Shown: positions 41,073 to 49,514 of the stretch, in pieces
How positions within the stretch are numbered: position 1 is the stretch's first letter
How the letters are laid out: the number at the start of each line of letters is the position of its first letter
Notes under the pieces: model-generated
Told to the model about the DNA's origin: nothing
The model's database searches: none
The model's input: only the letters and a program-made list of their open reading frames with translations
Made by a program: the position numbers and the translations under genes
DNA from: Arthrobacter sp. H-02-3
GTDB taxonomy: Bacteria; Actinomycetota; Actinomycetes; Actinomycetales; Micrococcaceae
Direction of reading: 5' to 3'
Assembly (NCBI RefSeq): GCF_003097355.1
Contig: NZ_PYUI01000019.1
Location: 28,260 to 92,259 of the forward strand
DNA length: 64,000 bases

Positions 41073-42092
41073 ATGGTCAACTTCTCAACGTTCGGCAATG
41101 AGCTCTACACGGGCAAACGCTCGTATGACTTCGTCGGCTACCGGAAGATCTGGTTCCTGATTGCCGGGGTCGCCATCGCCCTGTCCATCCTGATTCCGGT
41201 TGCCAAGGGCGGCTTCAACCTCGGCATCGAATTCCGTGGCGGCTCCGAGTTCACGGTGTCCAACGTCCAGAACACGGATGCGTCCCGCGGCGAGAAAGCC
41301 GTCAAGGACGTCGTGGCGGGGTCCGTGCCACGCGTGGCCAACGTCGCCGGCAACACCATGCGCATCCAGACGGACAAGCTGTCCGATGACGAGACGCTGC
41401 AGATCAAGGAAGGCCTGACCAAGGCCTACGGCGTGACAGACAACGAGGTGACGTCGACCTTCGTCGGCCCCACCTGGGGCGCCGACGTCACCAAGCAGGC
41501 CCTCATGGGTCTGGCGATCTTCGTCGGCCTCGCCGCCGTCCTGATGGCGCTCTACTTCCGGACCTGGAAGATGTCGCTCTCGGCACTGGCCGGCATGGCT
41601 GTCACGTTGTTCATGACCGCCGGCGTCTACGCGCTCAGCGACTTCGAGGTGACGCCGTCGGCCATCATCGGCTTCCTGACCGTTCTCAGCTACTCGCTGT
41701 ACGACACCGTGGTGGTGTTTGACAAGATTCGGGAGAACACTTCGGACATGCAGGCCTCCACCCGGAGGACCTTCGCCGAAGAGGTCAACCTGGCCATCAA
41801 CCAGACCCTGGTCCGCTCCATCAACACCATGGTGGTAGCCATCCTTCCGGTCGCCGCCATCCTCTTCATCGGCGCCGGTCTGCTGGGCGCCGGGACCCTG
41901 CGGGACCTGTCCCTGGCGCTGTTCGTGGGCATCCTGGTCGGCACCGCCGCCACGATCTTCATCGCGGCGCCGCTGTACGCCGCGCTGCGGCAGGGCGAAC
42001 CTGAACTGGTCAAGCAGGCCAAGCGGGTGGAACAGCGGCGCGCGGAAGCGGCCGCCAAGACCGCCGCGCAGGAATCCGCCGCCACCGCCTAG
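41073..42092 (+). CDS. secF: Protein translocase subunit SecF
   Basis: 339-residue partner of SecD. Sequence blocks: the N-terminal helix with IWFLIAGVAIALSILIPVAK, the P4 domain start GGFNLGIEFRGGSEFTVS, and the conserved loop LTVLSYSLYDTVVVFDKIRE near residue 205 with the essential Asp. The helix set near SINTMVVAILPVAAILFIGA follows. The C-terminus is basic and alanine-rich. The start ATG follows the secD stop directly (TAAATG), so translation is coupled. A strong terminator follows at 42115-42156. Confidence 0.96.
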   Translation: MVNFSTFGNELYTGKRSYDFVGYRKIWFLIAGVAIALSILIPVAKGGFNLGIEFRGGSEFTVSNVQNTDASRGEKAVKDVVAGSVPRVANVAGNTMRIQTDKLSDDETLQIKEGLTKAYGVTDNEVTSTFVGPTWGADVTKQALMGLAIFVGLAAVLMALYFRTWKMSLSALAGMAVTLFMTAGVYALSDFEVTPSAIIGFLTVLSYSLYDTVVVFDKIRENTSDMQASTRRTFAEEVNLAINQTLVRSINTMVVAILPVAAILFIGAGLLGAGTLRDLSLALFVGILVGTAATIFIAAPLYAALRQGEPELVKQAKRVEQRRAEAAAKTAAQESAATA

Positions 42093-42114
42093 GCGGAGGC
42101 TCAAGTGCACCACC

Positions 42115-42156
42115 GGCGGGCCGGAGAACGTCCTTGGGGACGACCTCCGGCCCGCC
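42115..42156 (+). terminator. Terminator after the yajC-secDF operon
   Basis: GGCGGGCCGGAG (42115-42126) pairs with CTCCGGCCCGCC (42145-42156); a smaller inner stem, CGTCC-TTGG-GGACG, continues the hairpin. It lies 23 bp after the secF stop and before the relA promoter. Confidence 0.75.
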
Positions 42157-42235
42157 GCCGTATCCGGGCCGGTTATCGAAGTATCCTGCTGCGGGAATAC
42201 ACTTGAATAATTAACCGGTCGCGAGAGGTGTTCCA

Positions 42236-44629
42236 TTGGAAGAACGTTCGACGCCGGTGCCGGAGGCACCTGCGGGCAAGGGCCAAGGCCAGAGTTCTCA
42301 AACTGGCCTTGTGGCTCCCGGACGTCCTGATGTTCCCGTGCCGGTCGATAATTCGGGCGCCCGGCCCACGTTCCCCGGACGGCGTGAACGCACGAGGTCA
42401 CGCCTTGCCCGACTGACGGGCCGCGGAGCCCCCGCCTACTCTCCGATCCTGGAGCCGTTGCTGCGCACCGTCCGGGCCAACAACCCCAAAGAAGACTTCG
42501 ACCTGATCCAGCGCGCCTTCGTGGTGGCTGAGCGCTGCCACCGTGGCCAGAAGCGCAAGAGCGGCGACCCGTACATTACGCACCCGGTGGCGGTGGCCAC
42601 CATCCTCGCCGAGCTCGGCCTCAGCGGCACGACGCTGGCCGCAGCCCTGCTGCACGACACCGTTGAGGACACGTCCTACACGCTGGCCGACCTCAAGGCC
42701 GAGTTCGGCCCGGAAGTGGCCATGCTGGTGGACGGCGTGACCAAGCTGGACAAGGTGAGCTTCGGTGAGGCGGCCCAGTCCGAGACCGTCCGCAAGATGG
42801 TCGTCGCGATGGCCAAGGACATCCGCGTCCTGATGATCAAACTCGCCGACCGGCTCCACAACGCCCGTACGTGGCGCTTCGTCTCGGCCGAGTCTTCGGC
42901 GCGCAAGGCCCGCGAAACCCTGGAAATCTTCGCCCCGCTGGCCCACCGGCTCGGCATGAACACCATCAAATGGGAACTGGAGGATCTCTCCTTCGCCGCC
43001 CTCTACCCCAAGGTGTACGAGGAAATCGTGCGCATGGTGGGGGACCGGACCCCGGAGCGCGAGAAGAACCTGGCCGTCATCCGCAACCAGATCACCGAGG
43101 ACCTCCGCGCGGCAAAGATCAAGGCAACGATCACCGGCCGGCCCAAGCACTACTACTCGATCTACCAGAAGATGATCGTCCGCGATAAGGACTTCGACGA
43201 CATCAACGACCTCATGGGCGTGCGTGTGCTAGTCGATTCGGTCCGGGACTGTTACGCGGCCCTGGGCGCGATGCACTCCCGCTGGAACCCCCTCCCCGGG
43301 CGGTTCAAGGACTACATCGCGATGCCGAAGTTCAACATGTACCAGTCCCTGCACACTACGGTGATCGGTCCGGGCGGCAAGCCCGTGGAAATCCAGATCC
43401 GGACCCACGAGATGCACCGGCGGGCCGAGTACGGTGTGGCCGCCCACTGGAAGTACAAGGACCAGCCGAACCGGACGGCCGCCGGCCCCGGCAGCCCGCG
43501 CGACGGCGACATGGGCTGGCTGCGCTCCCTCGTGGACTGGCAGCAGGAAACCTCGGACCCCGGCGAGTTCCTCGACTCCCTGCGCTTTGAGATCAACGCC
43601 CGCGAGGTGTTTGTCTTCACCCCCAAGGGTGAGGTCATGGCCCTGCCCGCCGGCTCCACCCCGGTGGACTTTGCCTACGCCGTGCACACCGAAGTTGGTC
43701 ACCGGACCATTGGCGCACGCGTCAACGGCAAGCTCGTCCCGCTCAACAGCGAACTGAACCATGGCGACTGGGTGGAGATCTTCACCTCCAAGGCGGAGGG
43801 CGCCGGGCCCAGCCAGGACTGGCAGCACTTCGTAAAGAGCGCCCGGGCCCGGAACAAGATCCGGCAGTGGTTCAGCAAGGAACGCCGCGAGGAAGCGATT
43901 GACCGCGGCAAGGACCTGCTGACCAAGGCGATGCGCAAGCAGAACCTTCCGCTGCAGCGGCTCATGACCCACGATGCCCTGGCGGCAATCGCGGAGGACT
44001 TCAAGTACGCGGACATCTCCGGGCTTTACGCCGGCGTGGGCGACGGCCACACGTCCCCGCAGTCAGTCATGGAGCGGCTCGTGGAGAGCCTTGGCGGGAA
44101 CGAGCACCCGGACGATGACCTCGCCGAGGTCTCCATCCCCACGCAGGTCAGCAAAGCCCGTTTCTCCGACTCCGGTGTTGTTGTCCGCGGCGTGGACGAC
44201 GTCTGGGTGAAGCTGGCCCGGTGCTGCACACCGGTCCCGCCGGATCCGATCCTGGGCTTCGTCACGCGCGGCTCCGGAGTGTCGGTTCACCGGACCGACT
44301 GCACCAACGTCAGCGGCCTGATGGACCAGCCGGACAGGATCGTGGAAGTGGACTGGGCGCCGACCCAATCCAGCGTTTTCCTGGTGGAGATCCAGGTCGA
44401 GGCGCTGGACCGCAAGTCGCTGCTCTCCGACGTCACCCGTGTGCTCTCGGAAAACCACGTCAACATTCTGGCGGCGAGCGTCCACACCTCGACGGACCGG
44501 GTGGCGATCTCCAAGTTTGCCTTCGAGATGGGCGACCCGAAGTACCTCAGCCACGTGCTCAGTGCCGTCCGTCGGATCGACGGTGTCTTCGACGTGTACC
44601 GCACCACCGGCAACCGCCGCCGGAGCTAA
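42236..44629 (+). CDS. relA: Bifunctional (p)ppGpp synthetase/hydrolase (RelA/SpoT homologue)
   Basis: 797-residue long RSH enzyme controlling the stringent response. The HD hydrolase domain contains GDPYITHPVAVATILAELGL and LLHDTVEDTSYTLADL near residues 115-150 and KLADRLHNARTWRF near 205. The synthetase domain contains KHYYSIYQKMIVRDKDFDDI near residue 303, DLMGVRVLV, and EIQIRTHEMHRRAEYGVAAH near 385. TGS (REVFVFTPKGEVMALPAGST near 455), a zinc-finger-like RCCTPVPPDPI near residue 660 and a C-terminal ACT domain (VTRVLSENHVNILAASVHTS) follow. Both active sites look intact. TTG at 42236 follows GAGAGG at 42223-42228. The N-terminal 45 residues are low complexity. Confidence 0.96.
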   Translation: MEERSTPVPEAPAGKGQGQSSQTGLVAPGRPDVPVPVDNSGARPTFPGRRERTRSRLARLTGRGAPAYSPILEPLLRTVRANNPKEDFDLIQRAFVVAERCHRGQKRKSGDPYITHPVAVATILAELGLSGTTLAAALLHDTVEDTSYTLADLKAEFGPEVAMLVDGVTKLDKVSFGEAAQSETVRKMVVAMAKDIRVLMIKLADRLHNARTWRFVSAESSARKARETLEIFAPLAHRLGMNTIKWELEDLSFAALYPKVYEEIVRMVGDRTPEREKNLAVIRNQITEDLRAAKIKATITGRPKHYYSIYQKMIVRDKDFDDINDLMGVRVLVDSVRDCYAALGAMHSRWNPLPGRFKDYIAMPKFNMYQSLHTTVIGPGGKPVEIQIRTHEMHRRAEYGVAAHWKYKDQPNRTAAGPGSPRDGDMGWLRSLVDWQQETSDPGEFLDSLRFEINAREVFVFTPKGEVMALPAGSTPVDFAYAVHTEVGHRTIGARVNGKLVPLNSELNHGDWVEIFTSKAEGAGPSQDWQHFVKSARARNKIRQWFSKERREEAIDRGKDLLTKAMRKQNLPLQRLMTHDALAAIAEDFKYADISGLYAGVGDGHTSPQSVMERLVESLGGNEHPDDDLAEVSIPTQVSKARFSDSGVVVRGVDDVWVKLARCCTPVPPDPILGFVTRGSGVSVHRTDCTNVSGLMDQPDRIVEVDWAPTQSSVFLVEIQVEALDRKSLLSDVTRVLSENHVNILAASVHTSTDRVAISKFAFEMGDPKYLSHVLSAVRRIDGVFDVYRTTGNRRRS

Positions 44630-44643
44630 GGCGTTTTAGCCAG

Positions 44644-45285
44644 CTACTCCGGATCCGGCACGAGGGCGGCGAGCTTCGCCAGGGCGGCGTTCTTGTGCGG
44701 GACGCGCGGGCTGGCCTCGACGGCCAGCCTGAGCAGCCGGAGCCGCACTCCCAGCTCGGGGCTGGCCAGGAGCGCCCGCAGGGCCGGCACAGCGCGCTCC
44801 GCCTCCACGTGCAGGGCCACATCCAACGCCGTGCGCAACGGGCTGGACACCATCAAACCGCCCAGGCTCACGACGTCGAACGGCCCCAGCCGCACTTCAT
44901 GGAAGGTACAGCCGCGCACGGACCTCAGGCTGGAAATGCGCCGGTTGGCATCGACCAGCAGGGCCAGGCGGTCAGGTTCGTCGGCGCAGCCATAGATCCA
45001 CGCAGCGGTCATCCGCCCCGCCACCACCCGCTGCCGGATCGCCGGCGCCACGGCCAAGGACGCGGCGCGGGCGCGCAGCTGAGGACTGGCCGGGACGCCG
45101 GGCGGCAGGTACCCGCGCTGATACAGCTGCGTCAGCACGCCGTCGGCGGCCATGGCCTGCAGCTCCGGCCAGGAGAACAGGGCGCCGGGGGAGTAAAGCT
45201 CGCACTGCTCCCGACCCCGACCCGGACCCGGGCCCGGCACCGGCAAACCCGGACGATCCGCGGGGGCGCGGGGCATGAGTACCAT
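44644..45285 (-). CDS. Hypothetical protein, possibly AbiEi-like
   Basis: 213-residue soluble protein that I can only place tentatively. The layout is a short winged-helix-like region (FSWPELQAMAADGVLTQLYQ, then RGYLPPGVPA), a middle domain with WIYGCADEPDRLALLVDANR and HEVRLGPFDVVSLGGLMVSS, and a helical C-terminus (LRTALDVALHVEAERAVPAL). This resembles AbiEi-type antitoxin-like proteins common in actinobacteria. No toxin gene of the AbiEii type is adjacent, so a toxin-antitoxin system cannot be claimed. The start could be ATG 45285 or ATG 45276 (MPRAPADRPG). It converges on relA. Confidence 0.62.
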   Translation of the reverse strand: MVLMPRAPADRPGLPVPGPGPGRGREQCELYSPGALFSWPELQAMAADGVLTQLYQRGYLPPGVPASPQLRARAASLAVAPAIRQRVVAGRMTAAWIYGCADEPDRLALLVDANRRISSLRSVRGCTFHEVRLGPFDVVSLGGLMVSSPLRTALDVALHVEAERAVPALRALLASPELGVRLRLLRLAVEASPRVPHKNAALAKLAALVPDPE

Positions 45286-45317
45286 TCCGCCATCGTTCCC
45301 GGTTCCCCGGACACAGA

Positions 45318-45362
45318 ACAGGCCCCGTTCCGGTCATGTGGATAAACCGAAACGGGGCCTGT
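45318..45362 (-). terminator. Terminator after the DUF349 gene
   Basis: ACAGGCCCCGTTCCGGT (45318-45334) and ACCGAAACGGGGCCTGT (45346-45362) form a 17-bp stem with one mismatch and an 11-nt loop. It lies 27 bp beyond the DUF349 stop on the minus strand, upstream of the AbiEi-like gene. Confidence 0.8.
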
Positions 45363-45388
45363 ACTTGGTTTCCCGGCGTGCCGGCTGC

Positions 45389-47026
45389 TTAAGAGAGTTC
45401 GCTCGCTGAGCGCTCGAGCTGCTCGAGCCAGGCCTGGCGCGCCTCGAGGGCCTCCTGGGCTGCCTTGATCTTGCGCTCGTCGCCGGCCTTCTCCGCCTTG
45501 GCGAGGTCTTCCTTGAGACCGGCAATGGCGGCTTCGAGCTGGGTCAGGGCGCTGTTGGTGCGCGCCTTTGTCTCCGGGTTGGAGCGCTTCCAGTTCTCGT
45601 CCTCGGCCTGGCGGACGGCGTCCTCCACCTTCCGCAAGCCGGCTTCGATGCGGCCCATGTCGGCGCGCGGAACCTTGCCGGCTTCTTCCCAGCGGTCACG
45701 GATGGACTGCAGCGCTTTCTTGGCAGCGTTGAGGTCCTTGATGGGCAGGAGCGCGTTGGCCTCCACCAGGAGCGCTTCCTTCACCACGAGGTTCGCACCG
45801 TATTCCTGGTCGATCTCGTCGTTGGCGGCCTGCCGGTTGGTGAAGAAGACATCCTGGGCGGCGCGGAAGCGGGCCCACAGGGCGTCGTCGTCCTTGCGGC
45901 TGGCGCGGGGCGAGGCCTTCCATTCGTCCATCAGGCGGCGGTACTCGCCGGCGGCAAAGCCCCAGTCGGTCGAGGAGGAGAGTGCCTCGGCCTCGGTGAT
46001 CAGCTTCTCCTTGACGGCCTTGGCAGCCGAGTTGTTGCTGTCCAGTTGGGAGAAGTAGGCGCGGCGGTGGCGGTCGAAGACCGTCCGGGCGGCACGGAAC
46101 CGCTTCCACAGCGCGTCTTCGTTGCTGCGGCCGAGACGGACGCCGCTCTTCTGGGCGATCTTCCAGCTCTCGAACAATTCGTTCATCCGTGCGCTGGAGG
46201 TCTTCCACTGGATCTGCGCAGGATCGTGGCCGGCGATTTCCTCGGCCTCGGCCACGATGGCCTCGCGGGCGGCAAGCTCGGCGGCGCGGACGGCGTCGTG
46301 TTCGGCTTTCTCGGCCTTCTCGAGCTCGCCGATCTGCGATACCAGGGCATCCAGCCGGGCCTCAGCGGAGAGGTAGTCGCCCACCATGTTCCGCTCGGCA
46401 AGCTGTTCGCGCAGGTGCGTGACGGTCTTCTGCATGTCCGTGGTGGGCGCCTTGGAGCTCACGCGCTGTTCCAGCAGAACAATCTGGGCCACGATGTCCT
46501 CGAATTTGCGGGCGAAGTAGCCCAGCGCCTCGTCGGCGCTCACTCCGGGGTACTGGCCAACGGGGTATTCCGTGCCGTCAACGGTCAGGAAGACGTGGCC
46601 GTCACCTTCAACGCGGCCCCAGCGGGCCGCCTCGGCCAGCGAGGCTGCGGAGGAGACTGCCGCGGGTGCGGGAGCCGGTGCGGCTGCGGAGGGCTTGGCT
46701 TTGGGCCGGGCAGCGAAGGCTGCCGGGCTCGGCGCGGGCCGCGCCGCCGCTGACGGGGCGGGACCAGGAGCCGGAGCAGCTGCCTCGGCAACAGGCTCGG
46801 CTGCCGTTTCCACTGCCGTTTCGACGGCCGGGTCCGCCGGAGCGGCCACGGCGGGATCGGCGGCCTCGGCGTTCTCGCTTGCCTCGGCGTTCTCGCCTGC
46901 CTCGGCTGCCGTTTCCGGTGCCGCGTCTACGGCAGCGCCTGCACCCTCGGCAGTGGTTGCCTCGGCTTCGGTTTCGTTGGCAGCTGCTGTTGCCACTGTT
47001 TCGTCGGATTTCTGACTGTCTGTCAC
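45389..47026 (-). CDS. DUF349 domain-containing protein
   Basis: 545-residue protein. Residues 1-130 are an Ala/Glu/Pro-rich disordered region with little sequence information. From about residue 130 there is a globular start (ARWGRVEGDGHVFLTVDGTE) and then coiled-coil helices with three or more DUF349 repeats, each of the pattern W-x(n)-R-x-x-x-D-x-x-W-x-R-F-R-A-A-x-x-x-F (for example DALWKRFRAARTVFDRHRRA and DDALWARFRAAQDVFFTNRQ). The C-terminal 60 residues are a charged coiled coil. DUF349 proteins in actinobacteria are widespread; the family function is uncertain (RNA- or ribosome-associated roles have been suggested). It lies between the cyclophilin gene and the AbiEi-like gene. Confidence 0.88.
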   Translation of the reverse strand: MTDSQKSDETVATAAANETEAEATTAEGAGAAVDAAPETAAEAGENAEASENAEAADPAVAAPADPAVETAVETAAEPVAEAAAPAPGPAPSAAARPAPSPAAFAARPKAKPSAAAPAPAPAAVSSAASLAEAARWGRVEGDGHVFLTVDGTEYPVGQYPGVSADEALGYFARKFEDIVAQIVLLEQRVSSKAPTTDMQKTVTHLREQLAERNMVGDYLSAEARLDALVSQIGELEKAEKAEHDAVRAAELAAREAIVAEAEEIAGHDPAQIQWKTSSARMNELFESWKIAQKSGVRLGRSNEDALWKRFRAARTVFDRHRRAYFSQLDSNNSAAKAVKEKLITEAEALSSSTDWGFAAGEYRRLMDEWKASPRASRKDDDALWARFRAAQDVFFTNRQAANDEIDQEYGANLVVKEALLVEANALLPIKDLNAAKKALQSIRDRWEEAGKVPRADMGRIEAGLRKVEDAVRQAEDENWKRSNPETKARTNSALTQLEAAIAGLKEDLAKAEKAGDERKIKAAQEALEARQAWLEQLERSASELS

Positions 47027-47087
47027 CGCTAGAAGTCTTTCGCTTGGAGGGAAATACCGGGACTACGGCCTTCAGGGCCGCATCTGG

Positions 47088-47894
47088 TTACTTCAGTGTG
47101 AACGAGTCTATCGTGACTGGTTCCACAGGTGCGCCGTCCGTGGCGTTATCGCCCGGCTTCAGACCGGCGGCGGCAATCCCGCCGACCACGTCGAGCCCGG
47201 AGGTCACCTTGCCCACCACCGTGTAGCCGCCGGCGGCGTCCGCGGGAATGACGGTGTCCTTGTAGACGATGAAGAACTGGGTGCCGTTGCCGTTGGCGTT
47301 GCCGCTGGTCCGGGCCACGGCGATGGTTCCGGCCGGGTACTTGTTGTCCGCCGGGGTGTTCTCCAGCGGGCCCCACGTGTAGGAAGGATCGCTGCTGCCG
47401 TCGCCGGTCTTGGACCCGCACTGCAGGACACCAAAGGTCTCGCCCGTGGTCAGCCGGTGGCAGCTGAGGCCCTTGTAGAAGTTCTGGTCGGCGAGGGACT
47501 TGAAGACGGCCGCGGCCTGCGGGGCCTTCGTGCCGTCAATTTCAACGCCTAGCGTGCCGCGGTTCAGCGCGAGTTCGCCGGTAAAGGTTTTGCCCGCGGC
47601 AGTGTCCGGTTTGGGGATGTTGTCCGCATTCGTGGCGGCCGCCGTCGGCGTGGCAGACGCCGAGGGGCTCTGGAGTCCCGCCTGCGCGGCCGCGAACTCT
47701 TCCTCGGTGGGGTTCGACGAAAAGACGGTGAGCTGCAGGACCAGGGCCAGGGCGATCGCACCGGTGCCGGCGCTGATGGCCAGAACGTTGTCGCGCTTGC
47801 GGCGCTTGTCCTGGTCCCGGCGCAGGCCGCGCCTGGCCTCCATCTGCTGAACGCGCCGCTTCGCCTCGCGTGCGTTGCGTGAACTGGCCGCCAA
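47088..47894 (-). CDS. Membrane-anchored cyclophilin-type peptidyl-prolyl isomerase
   Basis: 268-residue protein. The start is a TTG at 47892-47894, preceded by AGGAGG on the coding strand (LAASSRNAREAKRRVQQMEA), a family-typical N-terminus. Residues about 36-56 are one transmembrane helix (NVLAISAGTGAIALALVLQL), then a Ser/Ala/Thr-rich linker, then a cyclophilin domain. Active-site residues are mostly present: arginine in SCHRLTTGE, phenylalanine and glutamine in FGVLQCGSK, and FFIVYKD plus YTVVGKVTSGLDVV. The two cysteines in SCHR and QCGS are close enough for a disulfide outside the cell. Orientation implies an extracytoplasmic foldase. Confidence 0.88.
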   Translation of the reverse strand: MAASSRNAREAKRRVQQMEARRGLRRDQDKRRKRDNVLAISAGTGAIALALVLQLTVFSSNPTEEEFAAAQAGLQSPSASATPTAAATNADNIPKPDTAAGKTFTGELALNRGTLGVEIDGTKAPQAAAVFKSLADQNFYKGLSCHRLTTGETFGVLQCGSKTGDGSSDPSYTWGPLENTPADNKYPAGTIAVARTSGNANGNGTQFFIVYKDTVIPADAAGGYTVVGKVTSGLDVVGGIAAAGLKPGDNATDGAPVEPVTIDSFTLK

Positions 47895-48158
47895 AGGTCC
47901 TCCTGGTTGTAAGGTGCGTGACCGTGACGGGCCGTGGGCGCCGTCGCGGTCACAGCTGCAAGCTGCCGGCAGTCCCGCCGGGCCGCCTCCGTTGGAAGAA
48001 GCGGGCGCCGAACGCATAAACTGACTGCCGCACACAGTTTATGCACGACTGGCCGGTCTGCCGCCTATCTTCGTTACGTTTCGACAGAGAATGCCGCGTG
48101 ACGTCCGCGCCCGGATTCTGCACCGGCACCAGCAGCAACTAGAGGAGAAAATTTCACC

Positions 48159-49508
48159 ATGGCACGCACAGCCTCCCTGTCAGGATTCCCCGAGTGGCTT
48201 CCCGAGGAGCGGCTGGTGGAACTCCATGTGCTGGACACCCTGCGCCGGACGTTTGAGCTCCATGGCTTCTCCTCGATCGAGACCCGTGCCGTGGAAACGG
48301 TGGGGCAGCTGCTGCGCAAGGGAGAAATCGACAAAGAGGTCTACGGCCTCAGCCGGCTCCAGGACGATGAAGGCGACGCGGCGGCCAAGACCGATCCCCA
48401 CGCCCTCGCCCTGCACTTCGACCTCACCGTGCCCTTCGCCCGCTACGTCGTGGAGAACGCCGGCTACCTGGCCTTTCCGTTCCGCCGCTACCAGATCCAG
48501 AAAGTCTGGCGCGGCGAGCGTCCCCAGGAGGGGCGGGCCCGCGAGTTCACCCAGGCGGACATCGATGTGGTCGGCGACGGCGAACTGCCGTTCCGCTACG
48601 ACGTCGAAATAGCGCTCGTCATCGCCGAAGCGCTCAACGCGCTGCCCATCCCCGACTTCCTGCTCCGAATCAACAACCGCAAGCTGGCCGAAGGCTTTTA
48701 CACCGGAATCGGGCTCACCGACACGGCCGGCGTTCTCCGCAGCATCGACAAGCTTGAGAAGGTCGGGCCCGCGAAAGTGGCCGAGCTGCTCAAGGAGGAA
48801 CTCGGGGCCACCGACGAACAGGCGCAGGCCGCCCTCAAACTCGCGAGCATCCGCACCATGGACACGTCCTTCGTGGACCAGGTCCGGGCACTGGGCGTCA
48901 CCAACGAGCTGCTCGAAGAGGGCCTGAACGAGCTGGAACAGGTTATTGCGGCCGCCGTCCAGCGCGCACCGGGCCGCGTGGTCGCGGACCTCAGCATCGC
49001 CCGCGGGCTCGACTACTACACGGGCACCGTGGTGGAAACCGTCCTGGTGGGGCACGAGCAGCTGGGCTCGATCTGCTCCGGCGGACGCTACGACGCCCTG
49101 GCCACCAAGGGCAACCGCAAGTTCCCCGGCGTCGGCCTCTCGATCGGCGTGACCCGCCTGGTGTCGCGGATCCTGAGCCAGGACCTCGCCAAGGCCACCC
49201 GCTCCGTTCCGACCGCCGTCCTGGTGACCCTCAACAACGACGACAGCTGGGGCGCGGCGCAGGACGTCGCGGCGCAGCTGCGCAGCCGGGGCATCGCCAC
49301 GGAGGTGGCCGCGAAGGCCGAGAAATTCGGCAAGCAGATCAAGTTCGCGGACCGCCGCGGCATCCCGTTCGTCTGGTTCACCGACGACGACGGCAAGCAC
49401 CAGGTCAAGGACATCCGCACGGGCGAGCAGGTTGACGCAGACCCGGCCACGTGGACGCCCGCCGAAGAGGACCTGCACGTCCGGGTGACCGCCGTCGGCG
49501 GGAACTAA
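48159..49508 (+). CDS. hisS: Histidyl-tRNA synthetase
   Basis: 449-residue class II synthetase charging tRNA-His. Motif 1 region is FELHGFSSIETRAVETVGQL near residue 40. Motif 2 is YQIQKVWRGERPQEGRAREF near residue 113 with FTQADIDVVG. Histidine-specific blocks are GLDYYTGTVVE near residue 285 (HisA) and ICSGGRYDALA near 308. Motif 3 is VGLSIGVTRLVSRIL. The C-terminal anticodon domain begins TAVLVTLNN. The ATG follows AGAGGAG at 48141-48147. The gene lies downstream of a divergent cyclophilin, as in many actinobacteria. Confidence 0.96.
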   Translation: MARTASLSGFPEWLPEERLVELHVLDTLRRTFELHGFSSIETRAVETVGQLLRKGEIDKEVYGLSRLQDDEGDAAAKTDPHALALHFDLTVPFARYVVENAGYLAFPFRRYQIQKVWRGERPQEGRAREFTQADIDVVGDGELPFRYDVEIALVIAEALNALPIPDFLLRINNRKLAEGFYTGIGLTDTAGVLRSIDKLEKVGPAKVAELLKEELGATDEQAQAALKLASIRTMDTSFVDQVRALGVTNELLEEGLNELEQVIAAAVQRAPGRVVADLSIARGLDYYTGTVVETVLVGHEQLGSICSGGRYDALATKGNRKFPGVGLSIGVTRLVSRILSQDLAKATRSVPTAVLVTLNNDDSWGAAQDVAAQLRSRGIATEVAAKAEKFGKQIKFADRRGIPFVWFTDDDGKHQVKDIRTGEQVDADPATWTPAEEDLHVRVTAVGGN

Positions 49509-49514
49509 AGCCAG

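Noticed and set aside
44644..45285. Calling a type IV toxin-antitoxin pair
   Set aside because: Only the antitoxin-like side is visible; relA and DUF349 neighbours are not toxins.
44221..45345. 374-codon plus-strand frame over the relA end and the AbiEi-like gene
   Set aside because: Overlaps two supported genes, has no start signal and reads as low complexity.
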